NCBI RefSeq assembly: GCF_012328925.1
Contig: NZ_JAAXLS010000001.1
Span: forward strand, 186,001-250,000
Direction: 5' to 3'
Source of the DNA: Amycolatopsis acididurans
GTDB taxonomy: Bacteria > Actinomycetota > Actinomycetes > Mycobacteriales > Pseudonocardiaceae
DNA length: 64,000 nucleotides
This document shows, one piece after another, positions 8,007 to 15,928 of this stretch. The first letter of the stretch is position 1, and every line of letters starts with the position of its first letter. Both the position numbers and the translations under genes were made by a program. The notes below the pieces were generated by a model. It saw only the letters and a program-made list of their open reading frames with translations, made no database searches and was not told where the DNA came from.

Positions 8007-9191
8007 TTTACCGACCGGCTGCGGCTGACCGCGGCGCCGGAGCAGGCGCGCGATCCGGCCGGAGCGGACCACGGCCAGCGGGCCGATGATCGCGAGCAGC
8101 AGCACGTACCCGGCCACGAAGGGCGCGACCCGCGAGTCCAGCCCGGCCGCGGTGGCCATCGCCGCCAGGACCAGCGAGAACTCCCCGCGCGTGAGCACCG
8201 TCAGGCCGATGTTGAGCCCGGCCTCGCGGTCGAACGAGTGCAGTTTCGCGGCGAGCGCCCCGGTGCCGAGGTTGATCACGATCGTCATCGCCACCGCGAC
8301 CAGCACCGGCACGATCACCGGCCCGACCGCGCGCGGGTCGATGCTCAGGCCGAAGATGAAGAAGAACAGCGCGCCGAACGCGTCCCGCAGCGGCAACACG
8401 AGCTTGTGGATCCGGGGCGCGACCTTCGAGCCACCGAGCAGCACGCCCATCATGAACGCGCCGATGGCGTCGGACACGCCGATCTCCTCGGCCACGGCGG
8501 CACCCAGCACGGCCACGCCCACGAAACAGACGGTCAGCAGTTCGTCGTTGGTGCCGGCGAACAGCTTCGACAGCAGCCTGCCGCCCCAGCGCGCCAGCGC
8601 CGCGAGCAGGACCAGGAAGCCGAACGCCTTGCCGAAGTCGGTCAGCGCGGCGCCGAAGCCGTCCGCCTTGCCCAGTACCGGCTGCAGGACCGCGAGGTAG
8701 AGCGCGAGGAATACGTCCTCGATCACGACGATGCCCAGGATCAGCCGCGATTCGGGATTGTTCATGCGGCGGGTTTCCAGCAGCAGCTTGGTCACGATCG
8801 CCGACGACGAGATCCCGACCGCGCCCGCGATGACGAGCGCCTCCGGGGCACCCCAGCCTAGCGCGAACCCGAAGGCGAGCCCGCTGCCGATGTTGAGCAG
8901 CAGGTAGGCGCCACCGGCGAGGGCGAGCTTGCGGCCGCCCGCGGCGAGGTCGTCGAGCGAGAACTCGAGTCCGAGATAGAAGAGCAGGAACACCAGGCCG
9001 AGCCCGGAAAGCACCCCCATCTCGGCCGGATCGTCCACAAGGGACAAACCGGGAGTGTTGGGGCCGAAGAGAAATCCGGCGAGCATGAACAGTGCGATGG
9101 TCGGCAGCCCGATCCGGGCACCGGCTTTGGCGATCAGGCCGGCGGCGAGGAACGCGCCGCCGACGGCGAGCAGGGCGTGTCCGGTTGTCAT
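8004..9191 (-). CDS. CPA2-family cation:proton antiporter
   Basis: The 395-residue membrane protein has about 12 helices and typical CPA2 (KefB/KhtU) features: LVFLLFYLGLEFS, GISSSAIVTKLLLE, EEIGVSDAIGAFMMG with its acidic pair in the membrane, and LTVLTRGEFSLVLA. It probably exchanges K+ or Na+ for protons. It lacks the soluble TrkA-N/TrkA-C regulatory tail of Kef proteins, and no separate TrkA-C partner gene lies beside it. It is upstream of fadD17 on the same strand, but the intervening operators suggest separate control. Confidence 0.8.
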   Translation of the reverse strand: MTTGHALLAVGGAFLAAGLIAKAGARIGLPTIALFMLAGFLFGPNTPGLSLVDDPAEMGVLSGLGLVFLLFYLGLEFSLDDLAAGGRKLALAGGAYLLLNIGSGLAFGFALGWGAPEALVIAGAVGISSSAIVTKLLLETRRMNNPESRLILGIVVIEDVFLALYLAVLQPVLGKADGFGAALTDFGKAFGFLVLLAALARWGGRLLSKLFAGTNDELLTVCFVGVAVLGAAVAEEIGVSDAIGAFMMGVLLGGSKVAPRIHKLVLPLRDAFGALFFFIFGLSIDPRAVGPVIVPVLVAVAMTIVINLGTGALAAKLHSFDREAGLNIGLTVLTRGEFSLVLAAMATAAGLDSRVAPFVAGYVLLLAIIGPLAVVRSGRIARLLRRRGQPQPVGK

Positions 9192-9257
9192 GAGGTGTCT
9201 CCAAGGCGCGGCGGGGCACGCCGCGTGCGATGGCGGCGTGGGTGTCGGCTGGTCTGG

Positions 9258-9584
9258 TCAGGAGCACCCGTGAGTAGGAGGGGCACGTGCTCCGAGCCGG
9301 TTCGGGGCGCCCGTGAACACGAACCCGTCCGTGGCGGCCGCGTCGGACGAGTAGAGGCACGCTACCTCGCGGACCCGGATTTCAGGCGGTGTCCCGGCGG
9401 TCAACGGCGGCGCGGCCACCCCGTTGTGCGTCGCGTGCGAGGCGACGATCACAGCATGATGACCGGGCCTGCCGGTCCGGTGATCGGTACCGGCGGCCAC
9501 GACGAAGAAGGTCAGCAGCGCGACGACGGTGAGGCCACAAAGGACGGACCGGTGCCGGTGGATCCAGCTCCTGGTCCCTCGCAT
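9258..9584 (-). CDS. Small membrane-anchored or secreted hypothetical protein
   Basis: The 108-residue product starts MRGTRSWIHRHRS, has one hydrophobic segment (about residues 15-32, LCGLTVVALLTFFVVAAG) and a mainly extracytoplasmic tail of low complexity ending in Cys-Ser. The ATG at 9584 is chosen because GGGAGGG lies just upstream and the positive N-terminus then directly precedes the membrane segment; the frame extends to 9716. An AT-rich patch (GTATAAGTATAC, 9610-9621) upstream could hold its -10 box. Function is unknown. The stretch 9585-9802 shows nothing else I can support. Confidence 0.5.
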   Translation of the reverse strand: MRGTRSWIHRHRSVLCGLTVVALLTFFVVAAGTDHRTGRPGHHAVIVASHATHNGVAAPPLTAGTPPEIRVREVACLYSSDAAATDGFVFTGAPNRLGARAPPTHGCS

Positions 9585-9802
9585 AGCCCTCCCGATGCCG
9601 CCGCGTCTCGTATAAGTATACCAGACGGTGCATGTCCACTGTGGATAGAGCACTCTGAGTGGCTTTGTGGCGGGGTTTCTATCGCTCGGACGGGCTATCC
9701 CGCAGGGTGAAATCACCCGGCCATGGGATGGGTATCGCCGCCCGTTCGTGGTTACCGTCGAGTTAGGAACACGCGGCAGGCGACAACGCCGGAGGGGGCC
9801 AG

Positions 9803-10036
9803 GTGGACCAGGGACAGCAGGGGTTGCGCGCGGGGACGCGGGTGACGTACAAGGTCCGCGGGCGGACGGGTGACGTGACGCGCCTGTGCCGTCGCGGCAC
9901 CGTGACGGGCACGCCGATCTTCGACCGCTACACGATGGAGGTGTGGGTGCCTGTTCAGCCGGACGGCACGTCCGCGGACGTCGAGCCCAGCCTCATCCGC
10001 AAGGACAGCATCGTCGACATGACGGTGGGCCCGTGA
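9803..10036 (+). CDS. Small conserved-looking hypothetical protein
   Basis: The 77-residue product begins with GTG after a GGAGGGGG ribosome binding site. It has a beta-rich pattern (AGTRVTYKVRGRTGDVTRL, RGTVTGTPIFDRYTMEVWV, then SLIRKDSIVDM), suggesting a small SH3-like barrel. No catalytic motif, cysteine pair or membrane segment is visible. I do not recognise the family. Confidence 0.5.
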   Translation: MDQGQQGLRAGTRVTYKVRGRTGDVTRLCRRGTVTGTPIFDRYTMEVWVPVQPDGTSADVEPSLIRKDSIVDMTVGP

Positions 10037-10137
10037 GCGCGCGGGAGCGGACACCGCTCTTCGACGCCGCACCGGCGCACTCCGGCGGCGGGCGAGCCAC
10101 GGAGACCCCCGGCGAGCGGATGGGCTCGGCCGGCTGA
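10033..10137 (+). CDS. Possible 34-residue coupled small ORF
   Basis: A GTG overlaps the stop codon of the preceding gene (GTGA), giving MSARERTPLFDAAPAHSG and a Gly/Glu-rich tail. Only the overlap and codon bias support it. It could equally be untranslated sequence before the convergent selC region. Confidence 0.25.
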   Translation: MSARERTPLFDAAPAHSGGGRATETPGERMGSAG

Positions 10138-10240
10138 CCAGGCACGCGCCGGGCGCCGGGTCGGGGTGGCGCCCGGCGCGTGCCCGCCTCGCTACCGATC
10201 CGGCCGGAAGCAGGCGGACCGGCAGCGCCCGGCACGGTGG

Positions 10241-10332
10241 CGGAGGTGGACGGGAATCGAACCCGCCAGGCCGAGGTTCCCGGCCTCGACGGTTTTGAAG
10301 ACCGCGGCGCCCACCAGGACGCGTACACCTCC
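10241..10332 (-). tRNA. selC: tRNA-Sec (anticodon UCA)
   Basis: On the minus strand the gene runs from GGAGGTGTACGCG to CCACCTCCG (about 92 nt). The anticodon loop CTTCAAA has TCA at positions 34-36, flanked by the CGGT/ACCG stem. A long variable arm (GAGGCCGGGAACCTC) and the T arm GGGTTCGATTCCC follow. Great length, long variable arm, extended acceptor stem and UCA anticodon together identify selenocysteine tRNA. The CCA end is not encoded. It implies selA, selB, selD and at least one selenoprotein elsewhere in the genome; none is in this window. Confidence 0.93.
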
Positions 10333-10394
10333 CCGCGACATCGATCGTAACGGTGCGCGATCGAAGCCGCTGTCCTGGGCGGCCATGAAAGCGC

Positions 10395-11576
10395 TCACCG
10401 TGGACGGTCCGAAGTGGACAGTACGACGAGGTTCACCGTCAGCGTCGCGGCCACCACGACCGCGATACCGGCGACGGCCCCGCCCAGTCCGAGCAGCGGC
10501 GGACTGAAGGCCAGCAGCAGCACCAGGACCACACCGGCGGCGACGATCGCCGTGCGGGCCACGGCGCCGGTGCCGGTGAGCCGGTGCAGCGCGGCGAGCA
10601 CGACCATCACCACGGCGACCGGGACGGCCACCGCGAGCGCGGCGGCCTGTTCGGAGACGTGCGCCTTGTGTTCCACCGCGTCCACCGCGACCTCCAGCCC
10701 GGCGCCCAGCGCCGCGACGGCGGCGAACACGAGGTAGTGCCCATAACCCCAGGTGAGCGCGATCCGCTGGGTGCGCAGATGCGCCTCGGCTCCGGTGAAG
10801 TAGATCCACCACAGGGCGAAGACGAGGACGAGCGCGCCGAGCGCGACCAGGACCAGCGGCGCCGAGACACCGGACTCGGTCAGTGCGGACTGCACCGCGG
10901 TGAGGGTGGCGAGGATGACCTCGCCGAGCACGATGATCGTGAACAGGCCGTAGCGTTCGGCGATGTGTCCGGGATGCCACGCCGTCTCCCGGCCACGGAA
11001 CTCGGCCCACGCCGGGATCGCCATCTCCGCGATCGCCAGCACGACGAAGGTGACCCAGCCCCACACGCCAGGCGCCCACAGGCGCGCGATCCAGCCGATC
11101 TGCACCACCAGGATGCCGCCGGCGTAACGCAGCGCCGCGGGACGGCCGCCGGGATGCCCGGCGGCGGCGCGCAGCCACTGCGCGACCAGCCCGATCCGCA
11201 TCAGCACGTAGCCCGCCACCACGACGGAGAAGTCGTAGTGCTCGAAGGCCCTCGGCACCCCGGCGGCCAGCACCAGCACCCCGGCCATCTGCAGCAGGGT
11301 CAGCAGCCGGTAGGGCGCGTCGTCGGTGTCGTAGGCGGAGGCGAACCAGGTGAAGTTCATCCAGGCCCACCAGATCGCGAAGAACACCGCGACGTAACCG
11401 GCCAGCCCGGCCCCGAGGTGGCCCTCGGTCAGCGCGTGGTGCAACTCGGCCGCGGCCTGCGCCACCGCCACCACGAAACACAGGTCGAACAACAGCTCCA
11501 GCGGGGTGGAGGCCCGATGCTCCTCGCCGGGATCGCGGCCGCGCATCCGCCGCCAGGTCAGCTGTCCGTCGGTCAT
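10395..11576 (-). CDS. LtrA-like (low temperature requirement A) membrane protein
   Basis: The 393-residue protein has about 11-12 membrane segments and the family hallmark near the N-terminus, STPLELLFDLCFVVAVAQAA, followed by WWAWMNFTWFASAYD and ERYGLFTIIVLGE. Family members are named after a Listeria cold-growth gene; biochemical function is unknown. A GGAAGGGGAG ribosome binding site precedes the ATG. It follows the LysR gene on the same strand but is separated by selC from downstream genes. Confidence 0.85.
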   Translation of the reverse strand: MTDGQLTWRRMRGRDPGEEHRASTPLELLFDLCFVVAVAQAAAELHHALTEGHLGAGLAGYVAVFFAIWWAWMNFTWFASAYDTDDAPYRLLTLLQMAGVLVLAAGVPRAFEHYDFSVVVAGYVLMRIGLVAQWLRAAAGHPGGRPAALRYAGGILVVQIGWIARLWAPGVWGWVTFVVLAIAEMAIPAWAEFRGRETAWHPGHIAERYGLFTIIVLGEVILATLTAVQSALTESGVSAPLVLVALGALVLVFALWWIYFTGAEAHLRTQRIALTWGYGHYLVFAAVAALGAGLEVAVDAVEHKAHVSEQAAALAVAVPVAVVMVVLAALHRLTGTGAVARTAIVAAGVVLVLLLAFSPPLLGLGGAVAGIAVVVAATLTVNLVVLSTSDRPR

Positions 11577-11601
11577 CGGCTCCCCTTCCGTTGAATTCCC
11601 G

Positions 11602-12528
11602 CTAGATCATGACGGGTGCGCGATCCCGCGGATCGGTGAGGATCCCGCGCATGAAATCGATCAGCCAGTGCTGCGGCGGGGTGCGCGCGTGCGCGTGCCG
11701 CGTGTAGATCGACACCTGCGCGGGCTCGACCTCCACGGGCAGCTCCAGCAGCCGCACCCGGTGCTCGGCGGCGAACATGTCCGCCACCAGCCGCGGCACC
11801 GTCGCGAACAGCTCGCTGGTCTGCACCAGGTAGGGCAGTGCCGCGAACCGGGTCACCTCCAGCACGACCCGGTCGAGCAGACCGTGTGCCTCCAGCGCCC
11901 GGCGCGGTCCCTCGTGCCCGGCCGGGCCGAAGACCGTGACCAGCCGCTCGTGCGCCAGCTCCGCCAGGTCCACCCGGTCGCCGCGCAGCCGGGGATGCTC
12001 CCTGGCCACCATGCCGACGTATCCCTCGGAGAACAGCGGGATCCGGGCGATGCGCTGCGAGCTCAGCAGCGGCGAGGCGATGAACGCGTCGATCTCGCCG
12101 CGGCCCAGCTGGTCCGCCGCGCCCGACACGTCCAGCGGGCGCACCGTCAGCTTGACCCCCGGCGCGTGCCGGGGCAGCGCCGCCATGAGCCGCGGCAGCA
12201 GGGACACCTCGCCCAGGTCGGACAGGCACAGGGTGAACGAGGCCCGCGCGGTGGCCGGGTCGAACGAGCGTGCCCCGGTCACCGCGGCCTCGATCTCGGC
12301 GAGCGCGCCGTGCAGGGGCTCGTACAGCGCGCGTGCCGTGGTGGTGGGCACGAGCCCGGCTCCGGTGCGCCGGAACAGCTCGTCGGAGAAGCGGCGGCGC
12401 AGCTTCTGCAGGCCGTAGCTGACCGTGGGCTGGGTGAGGTGCATCGATTCGGCGGTCGCGGTCACGCTGCGCGTCTCGTAGAGCAGCACGAACGTGCGCA
12501 CCAGGTTGAGGTCGAAATCCCGCATCAT
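11602..12528 (-). CDS. LysR family transcriptional regulator
   Basis: The 308-residue protein has an N-terminal winged helix (DLNLVRTFVLLYETRSVTA, then LTQPTVSYGLQKLRRRF, residues 6-48) and a periplasmic-binding-like effector domain. It is divergent from the benzoylformate decarboxylase and aromatic-acid transporter operon, so it most likely activates that operon in response to an aromatic acid such as benzoylformate or mandelate (inference). The 101-base gap contains an imperfect dyad around TGGCCGACGTTGGCA at 12542-12556 that could be its box. Confidence 0.85.
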   Translation of the reverse strand: MMRDFDLNLVRTFVLLYETRSVTATAESMHLTQPTVSYGLQKLRRRFSDELFRRTGAGLVPTTTARALYEPLHGALAEIEAAVTGARSFDPATARASFTLCLSDLGEVSLLPRLMAALPRHAPGVKLTVRPLDVSGAADQLGRGEIDAFIASPLLSSQRIARIPLFSEGYVGMVAREHPRLRGDRVDLAELAHERLVTVFGPAGHEGPRRALEAHGLLDRVVLEVTRFAALPYLVQTSELFATVPRLVADMFAAEHRVRLLELPVEVEPAQVSIYTRHAHARTPPQHWLIDFMRGILTDPRDRAPVMI

Positions 12529-12629
12529 CGATCCTGTCTATGGCCGACGTTGGCATTATCGATTGGACCACATTCGGACGTTCTCCCTACGCTGTGAGGA
12601 ATCGACGACGTCAGAGAGGACATCGCGGA

Positions 12630-14210
12630 ATGGCCACCGCACGCCGGATCGCCCACGAGTTCCTGGAACGCCGTGGCCTCACCACGATCTTCGGCAACCC
12701 GGGGTCGAACGAGCTGCCGTTCCTCGCCGAACTGCCCGAGACGTTCCGGTACGTGCTGGGCCTGCACGAGGGAGTCGTCGTCGGCATGGCGGACGGGTAC
12801 GCGCAGGCCACCGGCCTGCCGGTGCTGGTCAACCTGCACGCCGCGGCCGGGTCGGGCAACGCGATGGGCGCGGTCACCAACGCCGTGCACGCGCGCTCAC
12901 CGCTCGTGCTCACCGCGGGCCAGCAGGTGCGCTCGGCCATCGGCCTGGACGCGATGCTCGCCAACCTCGACGCCCCGCAGCTGATGCGCCCGCTCGTGGG
13001 CTGGTCCGGCGAACCGAGCTGCGCCGGGGACGTGCCGCGCTCGCTCGCGCAGGCGGTGTTCGAGGCCGAACTGCAGCGCCGCCCGACCTATCTGTCGGTG
13101 CCCTACGACGACTGGGACGCCGAACTCGACGACAACGCGACGGCCACCCTCGACCGCAGGGTGACGCGCGGGCAGGCGCCGGACGAGGAGCAGCTGCTCG
13201 CGCTCGCCGGTGCGCTGGAGTCCGCCGCGAGCCCGGTGCTGGTACTCGGCGCCGATCTCGACGCGGCGGGCCTGTTCGACCGGTCCGTCGCGCTGGCCGA
13301 GCAGCTCGGCCTGCCGGTGTGGGTGGCGCCCTCGCCGCACCGCCTGCCCTTCCCCAACCGGCATCCGCTCTTCCGCGGCGTGCTGCCCGCCGGTATCGGC
13401 GCGGTGTCCGGCGCGCTGGCCGGGCACGATCTGGTGCTGGTGCTGGGCGCGCCGGTGTTCCGCTACCACCAGCACGTGCCGGGCCGGTACCTGCCGGAAG
13501 GCGCGAAGCTGATCCAGGTCACCGACGACGCCGGGGCCGCGGCCCGCGCGCCGATGGGCCAGGCGCTGGTCGCCGATCCGGCGCCGGTCATCGAATCGCT
13601 GCTCGCCCGGCTGCCCGCGCGTCCCGCCTCCGGCGCGGCCGCGTTCGCGCCCACACCCGAACCGGCGACCGCGAAAACGGCGCTGCATCCGGAGCAGGTG
13701 TTCGCCGCGCTGCGCGACACCCAGCCCGCCGACACGTGTTACGTCGTGGAGTCCACCTCGACCAACGCGGCCTGGTGGCGGCAGATGGACCTGCGGCATC
13801 CCGGTTCGTATTTCTTCCCGGCCGCGGGCGGGCTCGGCTTCGGCATGCCCGCCGCGGTCGGCATGGCGATGGGCCTGCCCGGCCGTCCGGTGGTGGGCGT
13901 GATCGGCGACGGTTCGGCCAACTACGGCATCACCGCGCTGTGGACGGCCGCGCAGTACCACGTGCCGGTCACCTTCGTGATCCTGCGCAACGGGACCTAC
14001 GGCGCCCTGCGCTGGTTCAGCGGGGTGCTCGGCACTCCCGACGTGCCGGGCATGGACATCCCCGGGCTGGATTTCACGGCCATCGCACAGGGCTACGGCG
14101 TGCCTGGCGTCGCGGTCCGCGGCCTCGACGAACTGCGCGCGCAGCTCAAGACCGCCACGGCGGGCCCGAGGCTGATCCAGGTCGACACCGAGCTGACCAC
14201 ACCCGAGTGA
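12630..14210 (+). CDS. mdlC: Benzoylformate decarboxylase (ThDP-dependent)
   Basis: The 526-residue enzyme has the ThDP-fold order of benzoylformate decarboxylase and keeps its active-site residues: Ser26 (FGNPGSNE), Glu47 (GLHEG), His70 (NLHAAAGSG) and His280 (FRYHQH), close to the numbering of the Pseudomonas enzyme. The cofactor motif GDGSANYGITALW lies near residue 430. The reaction is phenylglyoxylate to benzaldehyde plus CO2. The start at 12630 (MATARRIAH) is chosen for an AGAGAGG ribosome binding site and family alignment. It is followed after 22 bases by an aromatic-acid transporter. No mandelate dehydrogenase or benzaldehyde dehydrogenase is adjacent. Confidence 0.85.
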   Translation: MATARRIAHEFLERRGLTTIFGNPGSNELPFLAELPETFRYVLGLHEGVVVGMADGYAQATGLPVLVNLHAAAGSGNAMGAVTNAVHARSPLVLTAGQQVRSAIGLDAMLANLDAPQLMRPLVGWSGEPSCAGDVPRSLAQAVFEAELQRRPTYLSVPYDDWDAELDDNATATLDRRVTRGQAPDEEQLLALAGALESAASPVLVLGADLDAAGLFDRSVALAEQLGLPVWVAPSPHRLPFPNRHPLFRGVLPAGIGAVSGALAGHDLVLVLGAPVFRYHQHVPGRYLPEGAKLIQVTDDAGAAARAPMGQALVADPAPVIESLLARLPARPASGAAAFAPTPEPATAKTALHPEQVFAALRDTQPADTCYVVESTSTNAAWWRQMDLRHPGSYFFPAAGGLGFGMPAAVGMAMGLPGRPVVGVIGDGSANYGITALWTAAQYHVPVTFVILRNGTYGALRWFSGVLGTPDVPGMDIPGLDFTAIAQGYGVPGVAVRGLDELRAQLKTATAGPRLIQVDTELTTPE

Positions 14211-14232
14211 TCGCGGAACAAGGAGTACGGCA

Positions 14233-15462
14233 ATGACGACGACTCCCACCAGATCGGCCCCCACGACCGCGGTGTTGTGCTGGCTGACCGTCCTGCTCGA
14301 AGGCTATGACCTGGTGGCGCTCGGGGCGACGATCCCGACGCTGCTCAAGACCCACCACATCGGGTTCACCGCCGCCGGTGCCACGATGGCGGCCACGGTG
14401 TCGCTGGTCGGGGTGGCCGTGGGCGCGGCCTTCCTCGGGCCGGTCACGGACCGGTTCGGCCGCCGCGGCATGCTCATCGGCTCGGTGCTGGTGTTCTCGG
14501 TGTTCACGCTGCTGACCCCGCTGGCACCCAGCGTCGCCGTGTTCGGGATCCTGCGGTTCCTCGCGGGCATCGGGCTGGGCGCGTGCATGCCGGTCGCGCT
14601 GACGGTGATGTCGGAGAACCTGCCGGCGCGGCGCCGCGCGAGTGCGAACACGTTCACCATGACCGGCTACCACTTCGGCGCCGTGATCACCTCGCTGCTC
14701 GCGCTCGGCGTCGGGGAGAACTGGCATGTGCTCTTCTACGCCGGCGGTGTGGCCGGGCTGCTCGTGGTGCCGCTGATGTGGTGGCGGCTGCCGGAGTCCG
14801 CGGCCTATCTCGAGGCAAAGCGGCAGCCGAAGACCGACAGCGTCGGCATGCGGGACCTGCTCGGCCCGCGGTACCGGCGCGTCACGGTGGCCGTGTGGGC
14901 GGGCTCGTTCATGGGACTGCTGCTGGTGTACGGGCTCAACACGTGGCTTCCGCAGCTGATGCGCGGCGCGGGTTACCCGATCTCGACGTCGGTCGCGCTG
15001 CTGCTGGTGCTCAACATCGGGGCGATCATCGGGCTCGTGCTCGCCGGGGTGATCGCCGACCGGGCCGGGATCGCCCGCATCGCGCGGATCTGGTTCGGCA
15101 CCGGTGCGGTGCTGCTCGCGGTGCTGAGCCTGCACATCGGCAGCGCTTTCCTGCTCAACGCGCTCGTGCTGCTGACCGGCGTGTTCATCTTCTCCGCGCA
15201 GGTGCTGATCTTCGGCTACGTCGCGCACACCTTCCCCGCCGAGGCACGCGGCACGGCACTCGGGCTGACCTCGGCCGTGGGCAGGCTGGGCTCGATCGTC
15301 GGCCCGTTCATCACCGGTGCGCTGGTCACCGCGGGGGTCGCCAACCCGTGGGGCTTCTGGCTCTTCGCGGCGGTGGCGGTGCTCGGGCTCGGGGCGTTGC
15401 TGCTGCTGCGGACACGCGCCGGCGAACGCAGCCCCGCGGCGCGGGCCGCACTCAACAGCTGA
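14233..15462 (+). CDS. MFS aromatic acid:H+ symporter (AAHS family)
   Basis: The 409-residue protein has about 12 membrane helices and the AAHS signature in helix 1 (LTVLLEGYDLVALGATIP, with the conserved Asp) plus the loop GPVTDRFGRRGM. The family (PcaK, BenK, MhpT) imports benzoate-like acids with protons. Placed directly after benzoylformate decarboxylase, the likely substrates are benzoylformate, mandelate or a related aryl acid. It is transcribed from the same operon and ended by a strong terminator. Confidence 0.85.
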   Translation: MTTTPTRSAPTTAVLCWLTVLLEGYDLVALGATIPTLLKTHHIGFTAAGATMAATVSLVGVAVGAAFLGPVTDRFGRRGMLIGSVLVFSVFTLLTPLAPSVAVFGILRFLAGIGLGACMPVALTVMSENLPARRRASANTFTMTGYHFGAVITSLLALGVGENWHVLFYAGGVAGLLVVPLMWWRLPESAAYLEAKRQPKTDSVGMRDLLGPRYRRVTVAVWAGSFMGLLLVYGLNTWLPQLMRGAGYPISTSVALLLVLNIGAIIGLVLAGVIADRAGIARIARIWFGTGAVLLAVLSLHIGSAFLLNALVLLTGVFIFSAQVLIFGYVAHTFPAEARGTALGLTSAVGRLGSIVGPFITGALVTAGVANPWGFWLFAAVAVLGLGALLLLRTRAGERSPAARAALNS

Positions 15463-15475
15463 TCTGGCGGCGCGG

Positions 15476-15513
15476 AGGCGGCCACCGTCCTTGCGGGCGG
15501 TGGCCGCCTTTTT
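15476..15513 (+). terminator. Rho-independent terminator
   Basis: A perfect 12-bp stem (AGGCGGCCACCG at 15476-15487, complement at 15498-15509) with a ten-base loop runs straight into five T residues, 13 bases after the transporter stop codon. Confidence 0.92.
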
Positions 15514-15617
15514 CGCCCGGCGACTCAGGGCAGGACCGGCCGCGCATCGAACATGTGTTCTACTCTAGGGAGGGATGGACAAGGGAGTGCGGGTATGTCT
15601 CGACGCGGTGCGGGCCG

Positions 15618-15926
15618 ATGATCACGCCGTACACGCGCTGGTACGGCGACGACAAGCACGGCAGGCTGCGGGTGATCACGCCGGTCTGGGTGCGCCTGGA
15701 CGCGATCTATCTCCGGATCCCCGGCGCGCCGAGCCACGTGGTCGTGACCGGGCTGGACATGTCGGGGGAGGTGCCGGGCAGGCTGCACGGCTGGTTCCCG
15801 ACGCTGAAGGGCGACTGGCTCGGTGTGGTGGATTTCGAGATCCCCTACGGCGACGAGCACAAGCGTCCGCTGTGCCTGGTGGACCAGCTCGTGGCGGCCT
15901 ATGCCTTGCGGCCCAGGGAAAAGTGA
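15618..15926 (+). CDS. Hypothetical protein of about 102 residues
   Basis: The product MITPYTRWYGDDKHGRLRV has a compact beta-rich pattern (VWVRLDAIYLRIP, HVVVTGLDMSGEVPGRLHGWF, GVVDFEIPYGDEH) and ends LVDQLVAAYALRPREK. Codon bias is typical of a real gene. The start is uncertain: this ATG has no good ribosome binding site, and an in-frame GTG lies 66 bases upstream. A 5-2-5 inverted repeat GAACATGTGTTC (15549-15560) and a possible -10 TACTCT (15561-15566) lie upstream. I do not recognise the family. Confidence 0.5.
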   Translation: MITPYTRWYGDDKHGRLRVITPVWVRLDAIYLRIPGAPSHVVVTGLDMSGEVPGRLHGWFPTLKGDWLGVVDFEIPYGDEHKRPLCLVDQLVAAYALRPREK

Positions 15927-15928
15927 CC

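Noticed and set aside
10241..10332. Integration hot spot at selC
   Set aside because: tRNA-Sec genes often host islands, but there is no integrase, no repeated tRNA 3' end and no change in base composition nearby.
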